Notes: generated by a model from the letters alone, not told the origin. A stretch of DNA of 64,000 bases from Allomuricauda sp. M10 (GCF_020782875.1 NZ_JAJGBN010000002.1:496001-560000); one strand, 5' to 3'; shown: positions 43,211 through 54,106, numbered from the stretch's first letter. A program made the numbers and translations.

Positions 43211-46200
43211 ATGGCTTTGGAAGGTTCCAACTTTAAAATATACAGTGCTTCTGCGGGTTCGGGCAAGACCTATGCCCTTACCAAGGAATACCTGAAACTG
43301 CTGTTGGCCCACGATTATCCGTTAAAGTTCAGGCAGATTTTGGCCATTACCTTTACCAATAAGGCCGTGAACGAAATGAAAACCCGGATCTTGGACAATC
43401 TTCAGGGGTTTGGATTGGAAAAAGTGCCCAAAAAACAGGAGTCACTGTTCCAAGAGCTATGCCAAGAATTGGCACTGAGCGCGGAACAATTAAGAACCCG
43501 GTCCAAGCTCATCCTTAAAAGGATCTTGCATAACTATTCCTTTTTTGAAATATCCACCATAGATAAGTTCAACCATAAAATCATCAAGACGTTTGCGCGG
43601 GACTTGCATCTTTCGCAAAATTTTGAAGTGGAACTGGACCTTGACCTCCTTTTGGAAGAAGCGGTAGGCAGACTTTTGGAACGCGCCGGAAGTGACGAAG
43701 AACTAACGGAAGTGCTGATCGCTTTTTCCCTAGAAAAAATTGATGATGACAAAAGTTGGGACATTACCCGGGATCTCATCGAAATGGGAAAACTGCTATT
43801 TCAGGAAAACCATGCCGAACATGTGGAGCCTTTAAAATCGAAATCCATCGGAGATTTTCAGGATATCCAAAAGAATATTGCTTTGAAAATGGAGAAAATT
43901 GGTTCCTCCATTAAAATGGATGCCGAGAAAGCCCTCCAAGAAATGGAAAACCAAGGTTTTGATTTTGCCGATTTTCCTCGACAAACCCTACCTAACCATT
44001 TCATCAAACTAAAGGAAGGAGAAGTACAGCCCGATAAATTGTACACCAACAAGCTGGAACAAAACCTTACCGAAGGCAATATTCTGAAAGCCAGTGACAA
44101 ACGGGACATATCCTCATTGGCTGGCACTTTGCTTCAATTGTATTTGAAAATCAAGCAATTGGTCTATCAACATGCCTATTTGAAGAACATTTACGGCAAT
44201 ATTGTTCCCATGACGGTGCTAAACGAAATCGCCAAAGAAATCAAGAACATAGAACTGGACAAGGATCTTATTCCTATTTCATCCCTGAACGCCATCCTTT
44301 CCAAAGAAATTAAAGACCAACCTGTTCCATTTATTTATGAGCGGATGGGCGAAAAATACCGCCACTATTTTATTGATGAGTTTCAGGATACCTCTAAAAT
44401 GCAATGGGACAATTTGGTTCCCTTAATCGGCAATGCCCTGGAGAGCGAAAATGAACGGAATGAGCAAGGTTCCCTGTTTTTGGTGGGCGATGTGAAGCAG
44501 GCCATTTACCGGTGGCGGGGTGGCAAGGCAGAACAATTTCTGGATTTGATGAACGGAAAATCACATCCTTTTGTGGTGGAACCCAACATCCATTCTTTGG
44601 GGACCAACTGGCGAAGTCGGGATGAGATCGTGGGCTTCAACAATACCTTCTTTACTACCGTTGCCCCAGTGCTTCAAAATGAAGACTACCAAAACCTATT
44701 TTTAAAGGATTCCCATCAGAAGCCCAACAACAACCCAGGAGGTTATGTGCAATTAACTTTTTTGGACAAGGACACCGAAGAAAAGGAGCAAGCGTATTGC
44801 GGTTTGGTATTGGAAACCATCCAACAAATACTTTCTGAAAAGTATGCGTATGCCGATATCTGCATTTTGGTCCGCGATAATAAAAATGGCATGCTCTTGG
44901 CCGATTTCCTTGCTAAAAACAACATTCCCATTATTTCTTCGGATGCACTGCTGTTGGCCCATAACGACAAGGTCGCGTTTTTGGTCGCCATCCTCAGGAT
45001 ATGTGAAAACACGAATGATCGCGAAGCCGCTTTTCAAATTTTGATGTATCTGTCGCAAGGCGAAAAGGACATTCACGGTTTCATTTCGGAACATATAGGC
45101 GAAATGGAGCGGTTCCTAGCACTTGAATACGGATTCGCTATTTCCAAATGGAGGGGACAATCGGTTTTCACCTTGTTGGAAAAAGCCATTGCGCAGTTCA
45201 ACCTGACCGAAGGTTCCATTGCGCATATTACCTTTTTAATGGACGAAGTGCTGGATGTTGAAAAACGGGAAGGGCCAAGTGTACATGCTTTCCTTAACTA
45301 TTGGGAAGTTAAAAAATCGACCCTTTCCATTGCGGCACCGGATGATGTGAATGCTGTTCGGATCATGACGGTACATAAAGCAAAAGGATTGGAATTCCCT
45401 TTTGTGATTTTTCCCTTTGCCACCTCGTCTTTGAAGAAACCTAGTTCCAAGCTTTGGGTGTCCGCCACCGAAAAAGAAAAAGCCTTGGGACTTGATGCTT
45501 TTTTGGTCAACACCAAAAAGGACATGCTCGAATACAACCCTATTGCCGCCGCCATATATTCTGATGAAGAACAGAAATCGGTGTTGGATGCCATGAACGT
45601 GCTTTATGTGGCACTGACCAGACCCGTTAATGGGCTTTTCATTTTTACGGAAAAAGGGAAAGATGTTATTATGGTTGAGGAGGCTCAGACCTATTCCGAC
45701 CTGTTTCAAGAATATCTAAAAAGTAAAGGGCTCTATCAGGAAGAACTGCATACCTACAGCTTTGGTTCATTTCCCAAAAATTTGGATAATCAGCATCAAC
45801 CTGAAGCAGATGAAAATCACATCACCTACGTAACCCGACCCAAAGGGGATACTGGGTTTACCATTTCAACCAAATCAGGTAGATTATGGGACGATGAACG
45901 CATTGAGGCCATTGAAATGGGGAACGTTATTCATTTTGCCTTAAGCCAAATCAAATATGCGGATGAAGTTCCCCAAGTAATCGAAAATCTTCAGCTAGAT
46001 GGATATTTCTCCAAAGACGCTGCAAAGGACATGGAGGATAAACTTTTGGAAGTGGTCCACCATCCTCAATTGAAGGACTTTTTCCAAGAAAATCTACAAG
46101 TACTGAACGAACAGGAAATCCTTACCTCCACGGGTATTTCGTTACGGCCGGATAGGATCGTGATCTCGGGAAAAGAAGCCATCATCTTGGATTACAAGAC

Positions 46201-46330
46201 TGGAAAGCCATCACCCTCACACAAGGAACAGATCATGCAATACGCCGATGTGCTAAAAGAAATGGATTATGAAATCAAACATGCCATTATTGTTTATATT
46301 GACCAAAAAATAGAACCTGTTTTCGTTTAA
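43211..46330 (+). CDS. AddA/RecB-like helicase-nuclease
   Basis: A 1039-residue UvrD-type helicase with a C-terminal nuclease. Walker A is [15 protein letters not shown] (about residues 13-27), motif II lies in [15 protein letters not shown] (about 392-406), and motif V-VI lie in [19 protein letters not shown] sequence ([16 protein letters not shown], about 719-734). The nuclease has [21 protein letters not shown] (cut; about 977-997) with the D-x-K residues. It acts in double-strand break resection with the AddB-like protein encoded 2.7 kb downstream. kbl and ompA lie between them. Confidence 0.9.
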   Translation: MALEGSNFKIYSASAGSGKTYALTKEYLKLLLAHDYPLKFRQILAITFTNKAVNEMKTRILDNLQGFGLEKVPKKQESLFQELCQELALSAEQLRTRSKLILKRILHNYSFFEISTIDKFNHKIIKTFARDLHLSQNFEVELDLDLLLEEAVGRLLERAGSDEELTEVLIAFSLEKIDDDKSWDITRDLIEMGKLLFQENHAEHVEPLKSKSIGDFQDIQKNIALKMEKIGSSIKMDAEKALQEMENQGFDFADFPRQTLPNHFIKLKEGEVQPDKLYTNKLEQNLTEGNILKASDKRDISSLAGTLLQLYLKIKQLVYQHAYLKNIYGNIVPMTVLNEIAKEIKNIELDKDLIPISSLNAILSKEIKDQPVPFIYERMGEKYRHYFIDEFQDTSKMQWDNLVPLIGNALESENERNEQGSLFLVGDVKQAIYRWRGGKAEQFLDLMNGKSHPFVVEPNIHSLGTNWRSRDEIVGFNNTFFTTVAPVLQNEDYQNLFLKDSHQKPNNNPGGYVQLTFLDKDTEEKEQAYCGLVLETIQQILSEKYAYADICILVRDNKNGMLLADFLAKNNIPIISSDALLLAHNDKVAFLVAILRICENTNDREAAFQILMYLSQGEKDIHGFISEHIGEMERFLALEYGFAISKWRGQSVFTLLEKAIAQFNLTEGSIAHITFLMDEVLDVEKREGPSVHAFLNYWEVKKSTLSIAAPDDVNAVRIMTVHKAKGLEFPFVIFPFATSSLKKPSSKLWVSATEKEKALGLDAFLVNTKKDMLEYNPIAAAIYSDEEQKSVLDAMNVLYVALTRPVNGLFIFTEKGKDVIMVEEAQTYSDLFQEYLKSKGLYQEELHTYSFGSFPKNLDNQHQPEADENHITYVTRPKGDTGFTISTKSGRLWDDERIEAIEMGNVIHFALSQIKYADEVPQVIENLQLDGYFSKDAAKDMEDKLLEVVHHPQLKDFFQENLQVLNEQEILTSTGISLRPDRIVISGKEAIILDYKTGKPSPSHKEQIMQYADVLKEMDYEIKHAIIVYIDQKIEPVFV

Positions 46331-46341
46331 CTCATACAACC

Positions 46342-47535
46342 ATGTACGGAAAAATAAAAGAACACTTGGCCAATGAGCTGGAAGCCATTAAAGAAGCCGG
46401 CCTTTATAAAAAAGAACGTATCATTACTTCTCCCCAAGGGGCCGTGATCAAAATCTCTACGGGGCAAGAGGTCATCAATTTTTGTGCAAACAATTATCTG
46501 GGGCTTTCCTCTCATCCCGAAGTCATCCAAGCAGCAAAGGATGTAATGGATACCCATGGTTTTGGGATGTCGTCGGTCCGGTTCATCTGCGGTACCCAAG
46601 ACATCCATAAGGAATTGGAGCAAAAGATCGCCGATTTTTACGGCACCGAGGATACCATATTATATGCTGCGGCATTCGATGCCAATGGTGGCGTGTTTGA
46701 ACCTTTATTGAATGAGGAAGACGCCATTATCTCGGATTCCCTGAATCATGCCTCGATCATTGATGGGGTGCGGCTCTGCAAGGCGAAGCGTTATCGCTAC
46801 GCCAACAGCGATATGGCCGATTTGGAGGCGCAATTAAAACAAAGCACAAAAGATGGTGCCCGTTTTAAGATCATTGTAACAGATGGGGTGTTCTCTATGG
46901 ATGGATTGGTAGCGCCATTGGACAAAATCTGTGACTTGGCGGATAAATACGATGCCATGGTCATGATCGATGAATGTCATGCCGCTGGTTTCATCGGGGA
47001 AACTGGTCGTGGAACTTTGGAAGAAAAAGGCGTAATGGGCCGTATCGATATCATCACCGGAACCTTAGGTAAAGCTTTAGGTGGTGCCATGGGAGGTTAC
47101 ACCACCGGAAAAAAGGAAATCATTGAAATCCTTCGTCAGCGTTCTCGCCCATATTTGTTTTCCAATTCGTTGGCCCCGGCCATTGTGGGTGCCTCCATCA
47201 AGGTTTTTGAAATGTTGGACAAGGATACTACCCTCCGAGACAAGCTGCAAAGCAACACGGAATACTTCAAAAAAGGAATGAAAGCCGCAGGTTTTGATAT
47301 TATCGATGGCGATTCTGCCATTGTTCCTGTAATGCTATACGATGCCAAACTGGCCCAAAAAATGGCCGATATGCTCTTGGAAGAAGGCATTTATGTGATC
47401 GGATTCTTCTATCCTGTGGTACCGAAAGACAAAGCGCGCATCAGGGTTCAATTGTCCGCAGCGCATGAAAAGGAACATTTGGACCATGCAATAAATGCCT
47501 TCATCAAGGTAGGAAAATCGTTAAAAATCGTCTAA
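46342..47535 (+). CDS. kbl: Glycine C-acetyltransferase (2-amino-3-ketobutyrate CoA ligase)
   Basis: A 397-residue PLP enzyme of the alpha-oxoamine synthase group. The PLP lysine lies in [15 protein letters not shown] (about residues 239-253), and [15 protein letters not shown] (about 211-225) contacts the cofactor. It splits 2-amino-3-ketobutyrate with CoA into glycine and acetyl-CoA in threonine breakdown. It lies 11 bases after the AddA-like gene. 5-aminolevulinate synthase and related enzymes share the fold, but the sequence fits Kbl best. Confidence 0.93.
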   Translation: MYGKIKEHLANELEAIKEAGLYKKERIITSPQGAVIKISTGQEVINFCANNYLGLSSHPEVIQAAKDVMDTHGFGMSSVRFICGTQDIHKELEQKIADFYGTEDTILYAAAFDANGGVFEPLLNEEDAIISDSLNHASIIDGVRLCKAKRYRYANSDMADLEAQLKQSTKDGARFKIIVTDGVFSMDGLVAPLDKICDLADKYDAMVMIDECHAAGFIGETGRGTLEEKGVMGRIDIITGTLGKALGGAMGGYTTGKKEIIEILRQRSRPYLFSNSLAPAIVGASIKVFEMLDKDTTLRDKLQSNTEYFKKGMKAAGFDIIDGDSAIVPVMLYDAKLAQKMADMLLEEGIYVIGFFYPVVPKDKARIRVQLSAAHEKEHLDHAINAFIKVGKSLKIV

Positions 47536-47593
47536 AATCGTTGAAATGCAGCAAAACTGCTAGCAAATGAGTTGAAAAAAAAGAAATTTAGAT

Positions 47594-47624
47594 TTTGTTA
47601 ATAAGTCTTAACAACTTACATTTG
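47594..47624 (+). promoter_or_regulatory. Strong promoter for ompA
   Basis: TTTG at 47594-47597, 19 bases, then TACATTTG at 47617-47624: an exact fit to the Bacteroidota -33/-7 consensus, 34 bases before the ATG. It serves as an internal standard for the small-RNA promoters. Confidence 0.8.
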
Positions 47625-47658
47625 CTGCTGATAAACACTTAAACTTAAAATTTTGAGC

Positions 47659-49017
47659 ATGAAACATCTTAGCAAATTATTGGTTGTTGCCCTAGTGTTT
47701 GTAGGGGTTAACAGCATACAAGCGCAAGACGAGAATAATCCATGGCAGGTGAGCATTGGAGTGAATGCTATTGACGCATATCCAACCAATGATGAGAATA
47801 ACCCATTCTCCAGTACTACATTGTTCGATGAGTACTTCAACGTATCCGACCACTGGAATATCTTGCCTTCAGTTTCTTATGTTGCCGTTTCTAAGTATAT
47901 CGGCGATGGTTTCTCTGTTGGAGCAAGAGGTTCTTTGAACAGAATCGAGAAAATCGGAGATATGTCCGTGGACGATCTTTCGCACTATGCTATCGATGGT
48001 ACCATTAAATACAATATCCTAAAAAACACTACTATCGATCCTTTCGTAGAAATTGGCGGTGGTTATACTTGGATTGATGAAATCGGTGCTGGTACTGTGA
48101 ACGGTGGAGTTGGTATCAACTTCTGGTTCTCAGAAAACGTAGGTTTGACTGTTCAGACCCAATACAAGCACGCTTTCGAAGATTACTTGATCAAGCATTT
48201 CCAACACTTGGCTGGTATCAGCATCAAGTTTGGTGGTACTGACACCGATGGTGACGGTATCTACGACAAAGACGACGCTTGTCCAGAAGTAGCTGGTTTG
48301 GCTGCTTTCAACGGATGTCCTGATTCTGACGGTGACGGTATCGAAGATTCTAAAGATAGCTGCCCTAACGCTGCTGGTCCAAAAGAATTGAATGGTTGTC
48401 CTGATTCTGACGGTGACGGTGTAGCTGACAAAGATGACGCTTGTCCAAGCACTCCAGGTCTTGCTGCTCTAGCTGGTTGTCCTGATGCTGATGGTGACGG
48501 TGTAGCTGATAAAGATGACGCTTGTCCAAACGAAGCTGGTCCTGCTGCCAACAAAGGTTGCCCATGGCCTGATACTGACGGTGACGGTGTTCTTGACAAA
48601 GACGATCAGTGTCCAGAAGTAGCTGGTACTGTTGCTAACAACGGTTGTCCTGAAGTAACTGAAGAAGTTCAAAAACAATTGAACGATTACGCTAGAACTA
48701 TCTTGTTCGATACTGGTAAATCTTCTATCAAAGCAGAATCTACTTCTGTAATGGTTGACATCATCCAAATCTTGAACGAGTATCCTAACGCTAAGTTCAC
48801 TGTTGAAGGTCACACTGACAGTGTAGGTAGTGAAGCTACCAACCAAAAACTTTCTGAGTCAAGAGCTAACTCTGTAAGAGACTTCTTGATCGACAAAGGT
48901 ATCTCTGCTGGTAGATTGACTGCTATCGGTTACGGTGAGGCTAAGCCAATCGCTACAAACAATACCGCTGCTGGTAGAAAGCAAAACAGACGAGTTGAAA
49001 TCAACTTGGTAAAATAA
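47659..49017 (+). CDS. OmpA-family outer-membrane protein with thrombospondin type 3 repeats
   Basis: A 452-residue protein with a signal peptide (ending NSIQAQ, about residue 21), an N-terminal beta-barrel (about 25-190), a calcium-binding-type repeat linker (about 195-330) and a C-terminal OmpA peptidoglycan-binding domain ([13 protein letters not shown] and [13 protein letters not shown], about 375-410). The start is the ATG at 47659, not the TTG two codons before. The second half uses a small set of codons (GGT, GCT, GAC, AAC), as expected for a very highly expressed gene. Confidence 0.94.
   Translation: MKHLSKLLVVALVFVGVNSIQAQDENNPWQVSIGVNAIDAYPTNDENNPFSSTTLFDEYFNVSDHWNILPSVSYVAVSKYIGDGFSVGARGSLNRIEKIGDMSVDDLSHYAIDGTIKYNILKNTTIDPFVEIGGGYTWIDEIGAGTVNGGVGINFWFSENVGLTVQTQYKHAFEDYLIKHFQHLAGISIKFGGTDTDGDGIYDKDDACPEVAGLAAFNGCPDSDGDGIEDSKDSCPNAAGPKELNGCPDSDGDGVADKDDACPSTPGLAALAGCPDADGDGVADKDDACPNEAGPAANKGCPWPDTDGDGVLDKDDQCPEVAGTVANNGCPEVTEEVQKQLNDYARTILFDTGKSSIKAESTSVMVDIIQILNEYPNAKFTVEGHTDSVGSEATNQKLSESRANSVRDFLIDKGISAGRLTAIGYGEAKPIATNNTAAGRKQNRRVEINLVK
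48241..48660 (+). repeat. Thrombospondin type 3-like coding repeats in ompA
   Basis: About five imperfect units of 72-81 bases, each encoding D-x-D-G-D-G followed by a DxCP element (for example [15 protein letters not shown]). They form a calcium-binding linker between barrel and peptidoglycan-binding domain. DNA similarity between units is high enough that unit number could change by recombination. Confidence 0.85.
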
Positions 49018-49043
49018 TTAGGAAACAAAAGTTTTCTTTAGAA

Positions 49044-49076
49044 AAGGCCCTGCAAATGCAGGGCCTTTTTTATTTT
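49044..49076 (+). terminator. Terminator after ompA
   Basis: An 11-bp stem AAGGCCCTGCA/TGCAGGGCCTT with a two-base AA loop region and a T-rich tail. It lies 26 bases past the ompA stop and seven bases before the next gene's start. Confidence 0.93.
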
Positions 49077-49082
49077 TAATGC

Positions 49083-51812
49083 ATGCACAACACCTTCCTA
49101 GAACATGTACTGGACGACTTGGAAAAAAAGCAATTTCACTTTGCTTCCTGCACCTTTGTTTTGCCCAGTAAACGCTCAGGAACCTTTTTAAAAAGACACA
49201 TCTCCGAAAGATTGGAGCAAAACATATTTTGTCCTCCTATCTTATCCATCCAGGATTTTATCGGGAACATTTCAGGATTGCAGCAAGCCGCAAACGTAGA
49301 TTTACTTCTCACCCTTTTTGAGGTTTACAAGGATTCAGGAATCAAGCAACATGATGATTTTTCGGCTTTCATCAAATGGGGTCAAACCTTGCTAATGGAT
49401 TTTAACGACATTGATGGGTATTTGATTCCGGCAAATGATATACTGAATTACCTATCGGCCATCAAGGAACTCAACCATTGGTCCCTTAGCAAGGAAAAAA
49501 CGGAAATCATTGAAAACTATTTGCAACTATGGGGAAATTTGGAACCCATCTACCAAAAGTTCACCTCCATTCTATTGGAACAAAAACGGGCCTACCAAGG
49601 TTTGGTTCAGCGAGTTGCCGTTGAAAATTTGAACAAGGCACATGTGGCAACTCCAGAAAATCCGGTTGTGTTCGTTGGTTTCAATGCCCTAAACAATGCA
49701 GAAGCCAAAATTATCCAACATTATTTGGAGCATGGCAATACCTATGTTTATTGGGATATTGATACTTACTTCTTGAATGACCCTGTACACGATGCCGGTT
49801 TGTTCATCAGGAAGTATCAAAGGGAATGGCCCTATTACATCCATAAAGGTAAAATTGAACCACAAAACAGCTTTCTCAATGCTAAATGGATTGAGATAAC
49901 CGGGGTCCCGAAAAGTATGTCCCAGACCAAATTTGTGGGACAACTTTTGCAGCAAATGGCTCAGGAAAAAGGTGTCGATTTACAAAATACCGCAGTTGTC
50001 CTAGCCGATGAAACCCTGCTTGAACCCGTGTTGAAAGCGGTTCCTTCGGAAATTGGTCGCGTAAACATCACCATGGGACTTCCCCTGAACAAAACCGTAC
50101 TCCACTCTTTCTTTCTGTCCTTTTTGGAATTGAATATCGGGGTTTCAGAGCGGGGATGGTTCTATAAACATGTGCTGGAATTTTTGGCCAATCCTTACTT
50201 GCTTACCATTTCATCCAATGAAAACATTGATTTTGCCCCACTACTGTCCAAGGATATCAAAGAAGGGAATTGGTTGTATGTTACGGAACGAATGCTTTCA
50301 AAATATACAGGAGCCGATGAAACCCTCTCTGTAATTTTCCCTTCAAAAAAAGTAAACGCTAAGGAGTGGATCCAAAATTGCTTGAAACTTATTCAACGTT
50401 TGAAGGATATCTTTCAGGGACAACAAAATGCCCTTGAACTGGAATACTTATACCGATTCTATTCCCTGTTCAATCAACTGGATCAATATTTAGAGGGTGT
50501 GGAATTTATGTCAGAATTGAAATCCATAAAAAACCTTTTTAAGCAATTATCCTCCATGGAGACCTTGGATTTCATTGGGGAACCTTTGTCCGGACTACAG
50601 ATCATGGGAATGCTCGAAAGCCGGAACCTGGATTTTGAAACAGTCATCATCACCTCGGTGAACGAGGGCATCCTGCCATCCGGAAAGTCCAACAATTCCT
50701 TTATCCCTTTTGATGTAAAGCGGGATTACGGACTCCCCACCTACAAGGAAAAGGACGCCATTTATACCTACCACTTTTACCGACTCTTGCAGCGGGCAAA
50801 AAATGTACATATTATCTACAACACCGAACCTGATGTGCTGGAAGGAGGCGAAAAAAGCAGGCTCATTTCACAATTGCTCACCGATGAAAACCTGAAGCCT
50901 TATATCTCCCACAACATTGTGTCGCCACAGGTAAAAATCGATTCTAAACCCCCTTTGGAATTGATTAAACAAGGTGCTTTATTGGAAGACATCAAATCGT
51001 TTGCACAAAATGGCTTTTCACCTACGTCACTGACCAATTACATCAAAAACCCAATTGATTTTTACACTCGGAATATTTTAAAAATCAATGATTTGGAAGA
51101 AGTAGAGGAGAACATTGCCGCGAATACCTTCGGCACTATTGTACATGATAGTTTGGAAGAATTATACACTCCATTGATCGGCAGTTTCTTGGCAAAGGAT
51201 AATGTTTCAGCTTTGAAACCGAAGGTTCCATCCATTGTTGAAGGGCATTTCCGAAAGAACCTAACGGGTGTGGACATTAAAAAAGGGAAGTATCTGCTAG
51301 TGTACAATGTGATTGTAAAGTATCTGAAAAACTTTATCGATTTGGAGTTGGAACAGGTACAGAACCACCAGATCAAGCTCTTGGCCTTGGAACAAAAATA
51401 TGTGGAAGAGCTATCCATTCCGTCCGTACCGTTTCCTGTTATTTTAAAAGGCACCTTAGATCGTGTGGATGAAGTTGATGGAACCCTTCGCATCATCGAT
51501 TACAAAACCGGAAAGGTAGAACCTAAAAACGTGAAGGTTACGGATTGGGAAGAATTGATTACCAATTATGATAAGAGCAAAGCCTTCCAATTGCTCTGTT
51601 ATGCCTATCTCTATTCCAAAAAACATTCGGTTCATCAGATGAAGGCAGGTATTTATTCCTTTAAAAATTTAAGCAAGGGATTGTTCTCCTTCACGGAGGA
51701 CAAAAATGACATTATCGACGGTCAAACCCTTTCTACCTTTGAAAGTTATTTGTATCGACTTATCCTTGAAATCTGTTCTCTGGAAATTCCCCTTACCGAA
51801 AAAACGGATTGA
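49083..51812 (+). CDS. AddB-like PD-(D/E)XK nuclease with inactive helicase domain
   Basis: A 909-residue protein. The N-terminal part has a degenerate nucleotide-binding motif (VLPSKRSGTFLKRH, about residues 22-35), with GS for the usual GKT. The C-terminal nuclease has FGTIVHDSLEELY (about 680-692) and LKGTLDRVDEVDG...IIDYKTGK (about 790-812), the D-x-K signature of RecB-type nucleases. It is the expected partner of the AddA-like helicase. I see no four-cysteine iron-sulfur cluster like that of Bacillus AddB. Confidence 0.87.
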   Translation: MHNTFLEHVLDDLEKKQFHFASCTFVLPSKRSGTFLKRHISERLEQNIFCPPILSIQDFIGNISGLQQAANVDLLLTLFEVYKDSGIKQHDDFSAFIKWGQTLLMDFNDIDGYLIPANDILNYLSAIKELNHWSLSKEKTEIIENYLQLWGNLEPIYQKFTSILLEQKRAYQGLVQRVAVENLNKAHVATPENPVVFVGFNALNNAEAKIIQHYLEHGNTYVYWDIDTYFLNDPVHDAGLFIRKYQREWPYYIHKGKIEPQNSFLNAKWIEITGVPKSMSQTKFVGQLLQQMAQEKGVDLQNTAVVLADETLLEPVLKAVPSEIGRVNITMGLPLNKTVLHSFFLSFLELNIGVSERGWFYKHVLEFLANPYLLTISSNENIDFAPLLSKDIKEGNWLYVTERMLSKYTGADETLSVIFPSKKVNAKEWIQNCLKLIQRLKDIFQGQQNALELEYLYRFYSLFNQLDQYLEGVEFMSELKSIKNLFKQLSSMETLDFIGEPLSGLQIMGMLESRNLDFETVIITSVNEGILPSGKSNNSFIPFDVKRDYGLPTYKEKDAIYTYHFYRLLQRAKNVHIIYNTEPDVLEGGEKSRLISQLLTDENLKPYISHNIVSPQVKIDSKPPLELIKQGALLEDIKSFAQNGFSPTSLTNYIKNPIDFYTRNILKINDLEEVEENIAANTFGTIVHDSLEELYTPLIGSFLAKDNVSALKPKVPSIVEGHFRKNLTGVDIKKGKYLLVYNVIVKYLKNFIDLELEQVQNHQIKLLALEQKYVEELSIPSVPFPVILKGTLDRVDEVDGTLRIIDYKTGKVEPKNVKVTDWEELITNYDKSKAFQLLCYAYLYSKKHSVHQMKAGIYSFKNLSKGLFSFTEDKNDIIDGQTLSTFESYLYRLILEICSLEIPLTEKTD

Positions 51813-52520
51813 TTATTTCAAATCTGGACGCGTGGGACGCACTTCAATTTTACTGGGCAAGGTACGGGGATGCATCCTCAACAAGTCCACTACCAATTGT
51901 CCGATGTCCTCTGGTTGTATTTTCCAAGCATCTTGATCCGAGGGTACATGATCGTTAAAATGGGTAGCGACGGAACCTGGCATAATGGTGGTTACCTTGA
52001 TGTTGTACTTTCTAAGGTCCAACATGGCGGCTTGGGTAAAGCCCACGACCCCAAACTTGGTAGCATTGTATCCGGCGGCGGTTGCAAAAAAGTTGGTTCC
52101 GGCCAAACTGGCCAAGGTCATATAATACCCTTCAGATTCTTTGAGCGCCTCCACTGACGCTTTCAAGGTGTGGAAGACCCCATTTAAGTTGGTATCGATC
52201 ATTTGATGCCAATCGCCTTCGGTTATTTGATCTATTGGGGCAAAATGCCCAACTCCTGCATTGGCCATAACCACATCCAATCGGCCCCATTTCTTTAAAA
52301 TAGCTTCAACGGCTTTTACCTCATCTTCCAACTTGGAAACATCGGAAACCAAGCCCAAAACAGCATCATTATTGAAGCTTTTTAAAGCCTCCTCCACACT
52401 TTTGGGACTCCTTCCGCTAATAGCGACCTTCATGCCCTGTTCCAAAAGGCTTTCCGCAATTCCGTATCCTATTCCTTTGGTGCCCCCAGTGATGTAGGCC
52501 ACTTTTCCAAGTAAACTCAT
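51813..52520 (-). CDS. Short-chain dehydrogenase/reductase
   Basis: A 235-residue Rossmann-fold oxidoreductase. The cofactor motif TGGTKGIG (about residues 11-18), NAGVGH (about 88-93) and the active-site YNATK (about 153-157) with a preceding Ser/Thr region are visible. It converges on the AddB-like gene with no gap. Cofactor and substrate cannot be told. Confidence 0.9.
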   Translation of the reverse strand: MSLLGKVAYITGGTKGIGYGIAESLLEQGMKVAISGRSPKSVEEALKSFNNDAVLGLVSDVSKLEDEVKAVEAILKKWGRLDVVMANAGVGHFAPIDQITEGDWHQMIDTNLNGVFHTLKASVEALKESEGYYMTLASLAGTNFFATAAGYNATKFGVVGFTQAAMLDLRKYNIKVTTIMPGSVATHFNDHVPSDQDAWKIQPEDIGQLVVDLLRMHPRTLPSKIEVRPTRPDLK

Positions 52521-52559
52521 GATCTTTTATTTTGAAGTAAAGTTCAATAAAGAGAAGGG

Positions 52560-52590
52560 CAAAAACAAAAAAACCATCCTAAAGGATGGT
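52560..52590 (-). terminator. Terminator-like hairpin upstream of the SDR gene
   Basis: On the minus strand ACCATCC/GGATGGT with a TTTA loop (sequence 52573-52590), followed by TTTTTTTGTTTTTG. It points at the SDR gene, 40 bases before its ATG, although no gene is known upstream on that strand. It may be an attenuator or end an unseen small RNA. Confidence 0.5.
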
Positions 52591-52809
52591 TAATGTTTAT
52601 TGGCAACAAACCGCGGGATTCATCTTGATTTAAGATGGGTCTATCCGATGATTTTTTTAATATCATTATTCTTACTAGTGGAATAGCAACATTCAAGGTG
52701 AGAATCGTAATCATTGAATTCCGTAGTCAGAATAGAATCCGAGAAAGAGTTCATTAGTAACAAAACCTTACCCTGCTCGTCGAATTATTACAATCAATCA
52801 AAAAATAAA

Positions 52810-53664
52810 ATGTCAAAATCAACAGCGCAAAAGAAAGAAACATGGAATACTTTAGGTGTCTTTTTCATTCTGCTCATCTCTTTTAGTTCAATTGCATACT
52901 ACGCAATTTTAAAATTAAATCCCACAAGCATTTATGTAGGTTTATTGATGATTTCCCCAGCTTTGGCCGCTTTTCTAACTTTAAAAATCAAGAAAAGGCC
53001 CATTTCAAGTTTACCTTGGAGTTTGAAGGACCTGAAATACTTAAAACTTTCGTTCTTCACCCCAATTCTTTATGTCTCCATAGCATATGCTTTACTATGG
53101 GTCTTTGGTTTTGGAAGTTTTGTGAATACAGAAACCATTACCGAATGGAGTAATGAATTGGGTATTGGAGGATACAATCAAACGCTTGTCATACTTGCAA
53201 TGGTATTTTTATTGCTGACGGTTGGAGTAATTAAAAACTTGGGCTCCACCTTGGGAGAAGAAATCGGTTGGCGAGGTTTTCTCATATTCGAATTGCGAAA
53301 GGTCATGTCTTTTAAAGCACTTGTCATTTTCAGCGGTATTGTTTGGGCTGTTTGGCACTATCCTATAATCTATCTTATTTACGGAAGAGGGGACAGTCTT
53401 CTAATGCATATGGGTGCTTTTACCATAATGATAATGGGCATATGCGTGATTTTGGCCTATTTCACTTTTAAGTCCAAAAGCTTATGGCCGGCTGCCATTT
53501 ACCATTCCGTTCACAATATTTATATCCAGAAAATATGTTCCCCTTTGACCTCGTCAAATGAAAACACGGCATTTTGGATAGATGAATACGGATTCATGAT
53601 TCCCATTGTTACTACTGTTTTTGCGATTTACTTTTTAGTAAAGGCAAGGAAGGAAAAGTTATAG
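52810..53664 (+). CDS. CPBP-family intramembrane metalloprotease
   Basis: A 284-residue membrane protein with about eight hydrophobic segments. The CPBP motifs are EEIGWRGFL (about residues 155-163), VWAVWHYPI (about 179-187) and HSVHNIY (about 236-242), which supply the Glu and His residues. I use the ATG at 52810; a TTG at 52714 gives an implausible hydrophilic extension. It is AT-richer than its neighbours. Such proteins may process or protect membrane proteins and peptides; the substrate is unknown. Confidence 0.87.
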   Translation: MSKSTAQKKETWNTLGVFFILLISFSSIAYYAILKLNPTSIYVGLLMISPALAAFLTLKIKKRPISSLPWSLKDLKYLKLSFFTPILYVSIAYALLWVFGFGSFVNTETITEWSNELGIGGYNQTLVILAMVFLLLTVGVIKNLGSTLGEEIGWRGFLIFELRKVMSFKALVIFSGIVWAVWHYPIIYLIYGRGDSLLMHMGAFTIMIMGICVILAYFTFKSKSLWPAAIYHSVHNIYIQKICSPLTSSNENTAFWIDEYGFMIPIVTTVFAIYFLVKARKEKL

Positions 53665-53801
53665 CATAAAAAAAGCACCTTGTTCAGGTGCTTTCAACTT
53701 TAGTGGAGAATACCGTCCCGATAGCTATCGGGAGAACCGGTGGCCTTTCAAACTGATCTGGATTAATGGTGGCCATGCACCCAAACCCCGCAACAATATT
53801 C
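53665..53801. repeat. Tandem repeat unit 1: tRNA-Ala 3' end copy with palindrome
   Basis: Starts with a hairpin (AAAGCACC/GGTGCTTT) then TTTAGTGGAGAATACCG, as at the 3' end of the tRNA-Ala, and then an 18-base palindrome (53716-53733) and GAACCGGTGGCC. The following segment to 53801 does not resemble a tRNA. Unit 2 repeats it with about 136-base spacing. The hairpin at 53669-53694 may also end the CPBP transcript. Confidence 0.85.
53716..53733. repeat. 18-base perfect palindrome, copy 1
   Basis: TCCCGATAGCTATCGGGA equals its own reverse complement. It replaces the five T-loop bases GATTC found between TACCG and GAACCGG in the intact tRNA. The core resembles a palindrome that I recall as frequent in Bacteroidota genomes. 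Confidence 0.9.
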
Positions 53802-53938
53802 CATAAAAAAGCACCTTGTACAGGTGCTTTCAATTTTAGTGGAGAATACCGTCCCGATAGCTATCGGGAGAACCGGTGGCCTTTCAAACTGATCTGGATT
53901 AATGGTGGCCATACACCAAACCCCGCAACAATATTCCA
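53802..53938. repeat. Tandem repeat unit 2: tRNA-Ala 3' end copy with palindrome
   Basis: Nearly identical to unit 1, with its palindrome at 53852-53869. Differences include TTGTAC for TTGTTC in the hairpin loop and AATTTT for AACTTT. Unit 2 matches the true tRNA flank slightly better than unit 1 does, which suggests unit 1 is the older copy. Confidence 0.85.
53852..53869. repeat. 18-base perfect palindrome, copy 2
   Basis: The same palindrome at the same place in repeat unit 2. Confidence 0.9.
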
Positions 53939-53940
53939 TA

Positions 53941-53967
53941 AAAAAAGCACCTTGTACAGGTGCTTTC
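53941..53967 (-). terminator. Terminator after tRNA-Ala
   Basis: Stem AAAGCACCT/AGGTGCTTT with a five-base loop; the minus strand then has seven T residues. It lies 10 bases past the tRNA 3' end. Copies of it occur in repeat units 1 and 2. Confidence 0.9.
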
Positions 53968-53976
53968 AATTTTAGT

Positions 53977-54050
<74 letters not shown>

Positions 54051-54106
54051 AAGAGAGCGCAAAGGAAATACTTTTTTCCGAAAGTATCAAAATTTACATC
54101 CTTTCC

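Noticed and set aside
48261..48599. 112-residue minus-strand frame opposite the ompA repeats
   Set aside because: It arises from the repeated coding DNA of the thrombospondin-type linker.
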